Assembly (NCBI GenBank): GCA_017744715.1
Contig: JAGIAT010000001.1
Span: 620,001-684,000 of the forward strand
Direction: 5' to 3'
Length of the DNA stretch: 64,000 bases
From: Niabella sp.
GTDB taxonomy: Bacteria; Bacteroidota; Bacteroidia; Chitinophagales; Chitinophagaceae
A model generated the notes under the pieces. It ran no database searches, had not been told where the DNA came from, and worked only from the letters and a program-made list of their open reading frames with translations. The translations under genes were made by a program, and so were the position numbers. This document shows, piece by piece, positions 61,842 to 64,000 of this stretch; the first letter of the stretch is position 1, and each line of letters begins with the position of its first letter.

Positions 61842-63638
61842 ATGAAAAAATATTTCTACATAGTATGCATCTGTGTTTTATCTGTTTCCTGTAAAAAGGG
61901 ATTCCTGGACCGCTATCCCCATACAGAGATCTCTCCGCAGCTTTTCTTTAATTCGGAAAATGATCTTGCGCTTTATATAAACGGACTGCTGGACCAGCCG
62001 GGAACCGGAATCTACGCCAGCGGCTCGGAACAGGCAACAGATGATTATGCCACAACGGGCAATGTTACGATGAAAAATATCCTGTCTGGAAACATCAGCT
62101 CGCAGAACGCGCCCGCCAACTGGAGCTGGGGTAGACTCCGCTCCATTAATTATTTTTTGCAGAACTATGCAAAGGCAAAAGTGGCGGATGAGGTTAAGAA
62201 TCATTATGCCGGTTTGGCGCGCTACTACCGGGCGAAGTTTTATCTTGCCAAGGTAAAAAATTATTCCAGCGTACCCTGGTATGGCCAAACGATTAACCCC
62301 ACCGATTCTGCATTTCTTTACAAGGCAAGTGACCCCAGAACACTGATCGTGGACAGTATCCTTGCCGATATGGATTTTGCTGTGGCGAATGTACGGGAGA
62401 AGGTGCCGGCCGGTACACCGGGGCTTTGGGCTGTAAAAGCTATGTATGCACGCATGGCACTTTTCGAAGGTACTTACCGGAAATACCATCCGGAGCTTAA
62501 CCTGCAGAGCACTGCCAGCAAATTCCTGGAAATTGCCAAAGTGCAGGCAGGGGATGTGATGGCATCCGGAAAATTTATGCTTACTCCTGTTTATGCGGAT
62601 TTATTCAACAGCCAGGATCTGAGTGGTAATAAAGAAGTAATCCTGAATACAGCCTATGATGCAAATAAAGGGGTCTCCGGAGGTAATAATACCGGTATTG
62701 GCGGCAACTATGAACAGTCTCCCTCACGCGACCTGGTGCAAACTTACCTGATGAAAGACGGTGCCCGGTTTACAGACAATGCTAACTATCAGCAATTGCA
62801 GTTTGTAGACGAATTCAAGGACCGCGATCCGCGGATCTATGCAACGTTTATGTCGCCGGGATTTATAAAGCTTCCCGATACCCGGCCCTATATACAGGAT
62901 CTGAGTGTGAGCTTTACCGGCTATCACCAGCTGAAAGGATTTATCAATAGTACCGACAATATCATCATCGGAAGTGTGGATGTACCCGCAATACGGTATG
63001 CAGAAGTGCTTTTAATCTATGCAGAAGCGGTAGCGGAGCTGGGTACGGTTACCCAGGATGACCTGGATAAAACAATCGGATTATTACGGAAGCGGGCCTG
63101 GAACGGAGCCGCAGCACCTGCACTGATCCTTGCGGCGGCCAATGCAAATCCAGACCCCGTATTGGCGGCAAAATACCCGGATGTCAGCGGTAGCAATAAA
63201 GGAACGCTGCTGGAGATCCGCCGCGAGAAACGGGTAGAATTTGCGCTGGAAGGCCAGCGGTATGATGACCTGCTGCGCTGGCACGCGGGTAAAGAGTTTG
63301 CCCGGTATGCAGAGGGTCTGTATTTCCCGGGACTCGGGCAATATGATCTGACCGGCGACAATATACCGGATATCATCCTGGTCAGTAAATCGGCATCCAT
63401 TCCCGCAGAAGATGCCAAGATTAAAAATACGCTGGGTATAAAACTGATCTATTATAAAGCAGGAGGGTATAAAGAAAGCGGGGCTGCCGTTTATCTTAAA
63501 AACGGCGAAAGCGGCGGGCCCATCGTAACCGGCGTTACGCCAAGAACGTTTATTGAACCCAAGTACTATTATTTGCCCATCCCGGCTTTGGAAATCAGTC
63601 AGAACTCCAAACTGGTGCAGCCTTTTGGATGGCAATAA
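61842..63638 (+). CDS. susD: SusD/RagB-family nutrient-binding lipoprotein
   Basis: 598 aa. Lipoprotein signal MKKYFYIVCICVLSVSC. SusD features: KGFLDRYPHTEISPQLFFNSENDLALYINGL at the start, TPR-like helices (AGLARYYRAKFYLAKVKNYSSVPW; YARMALFEGTYRKYH), PAIRYAEVLLIYAEAVAELG, and EIRREKRVEFALEGQRYDDLLRW near the C-terminus. It sits on the outer membrane and lids the SusC channel. 27 bp after the SusC reading end, so clearly its partner. The frame is intact. Substrate unknown; no glycoside hydrolase is seen before the window ends. Confidence 0.95.
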   Translation: MKKYFYIVCICVLSVSCKKGFLDRYPHTEISPQLFFNSENDLALYINGLLDQPGTGIYASGSEQATDDYATTGNVTMKNILSGNISSQNAPANWSWGRLRSINYFLQNYAKAKVADEVKNHYAGLARYYRAKFYLAKVKNYSSVPWYGQTINPTDSAFLYKASDPRTLIVDSILADMDFAVANVREKVPAGTPGLWAVKAMYARMALFEGTYRKYHPELNLQSTASKFLEIAKVQAGDVMASGKFMLTPVYADLFNSQDLSGNKEVILNTAYDANKGVSGGNNTGIGGNYEQSPSRDLVQTYLMKDGARFTDNANYQQLQFVDEFKDRDPRIYATFMSPGFIKLPDTRPYIQDLSVSFTGYHQLKGFINSTDNIIIGSVDVPAIRYAEVLLIYAEAVAELGTVTQDDLDKTIGLLRKRAWNGAAAPALILAAANANPDPVLAAKYPDVSGSNKGTLLEIRREKRVEFALEGQRYDDLLRWHAGKEFARYAEGLYFPGLGQYDLTGDNIPDIILVSKSASIPAEDAKIKNTLGIKLIYYKAGGYKESGAAVYLKNGESGGPIVTGVTPRTFIEPKYYYLPIPALEISQNSKLVQPFGWQ

Positions 63639-63707
63639 GAGTGATATGTATGCCTTTAAAAAAACGATTCTATAATTCAAAATTTTAAATATCCTAAAAC
63701 AGTTGTT

Positions 63708-64000
63708 ATGAAAAAGAAATGCTTACCACTGATGGTACTTCCGCTGTTCCTGGCTTTAGTATCCTTTATGCCGCTGGCTGGCCCTCAAAAGAATCATTCC
63801 CGGGAAAAAGGGACGGCTGCTTATGCCGGTATACCATTCTATGGCATGATAGCAAGTCCCTGGAAGTTTACCAGTATTACGATCAATCCTGCTCCCGCAC
63901 CTCCCGCGCCGTATCAAAACTCCGTTTACTTTAAGTATGGCAGCATATCCGGCAATTATTTCAAGGTGGAAAGCGTCGACGGGTGTCCGTTTTATGCAGT
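63708..64000 (+). CDS. start of a secreted protein in the SusCD locus (cut by right edge)
   Basis: 97 codons visible from the ATG at 63708, no stop. Sec signal MKKKCLPLMVLPLFLALVSFMPLAG, then a Pro-rich stretch (NPAPAPPAPYQ) and the start of what looks like a beta domain (NSVYFKYGSISGNYFKVESVDG). I do not recognise the family. Its position directly after susD suggests an accessory binding protein or enzyme of the same locus. Confidence 0.7.
   Translation, partial: MKKKCLPLMVLPLFLALVSFMPLAGPQKNHSREKGTAAYAGIPFYGMIASPWKFTSITINPAPAPPAPYQNSVYFKYGSISGNYFKVESVDGCPFYA

Overview
This window is chromosomal DNA from a Bacteroidota bacterium, most likely family Chitinophagaceae (a Niabella- or Niastella-like soil organism; this is inference). 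The signs are a SusC/SusD pair, the gliding lipoprotein GldH, a long IspG with an inserted domain, many secreted proteins with lipobox or Sec signals, and promoters of the Bacteroidota type (TTG, about 20-23 nt, TAnnTTTG). I see no rRNA, tRNA, CRISPR array, prophage or intact insertion sequence. Most of the window is ordinary housekeeping and carbohydrate-use chromosome.

Layout. 1-9 kb, minus strand: a GH3/beta-lactamase-fold fusion cut by the left edge; then gldH, histidine kinase, response regulator and a large MG2-type surface protein as one apparent operon; then yicC. 9-20 kb: lpxD, a UvrD/PcrA-type helicase, a RAYT-like transposase relative that has lost its HUH motif, a GH25 muramidase, two tandem mini c-type cytochrome lipoproteins, nadR-pnuC (NAD salvage), serS, ctaA and a CBM48-HhH fusion. 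20-33 kb: ThuA protein, Crp regulator, an ECF sigma / small membrane protein / Hsp20 operon, cupin, LpxL-type acyltransferase, nadB, a secreted phosphodiesterase, hxlR diverging from an NTF2-like gene over a visible repeated operator, TfoX-N, PfpI, a sulfatase with a repeat-like tail, DoxX and DUF1801. 34-39 kb: a TonB-receptor-like outer membrane protein and ispG.

39-46 kb is a tight five-gene D-galactonate catabolic operon (lactonase, KDPGal aldolase, galactonate dehydratase, MFS transporter, KDGal kinase; every gap 10-12 bp), followed by a Tat-exported GH109-like enzyme. 46-52.5 kb holds lysoplasmalogenase, SMI1/KNR4, recQ and a copper P-type ATPase.

52.6-57.2 kb is the least explained part: four genes (436, 754, 98 and 78 aa) bounded by a good promoter and a strong terminator. 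The two large proteins have no Sec signal and are rich in Cys clusters. The small ones are a DUF1360-like membrane protein and an MCNCG-starting protein. I cannot assign a function, and this is my main candidate for an undescribed system.

57.4-64 kb: a small membrane protein, a TetR regulator, a SusC gene broken by one frameshift near its 3' end, an intact SusD, and the start of a secreted protein.

Several intergenic gaps carry families of short degenerate repeats. One such repeat lies in frame inside ispG. Several start codons sit only 4-11 nt from a -7 box, which suggests near-leaderless transcripts.
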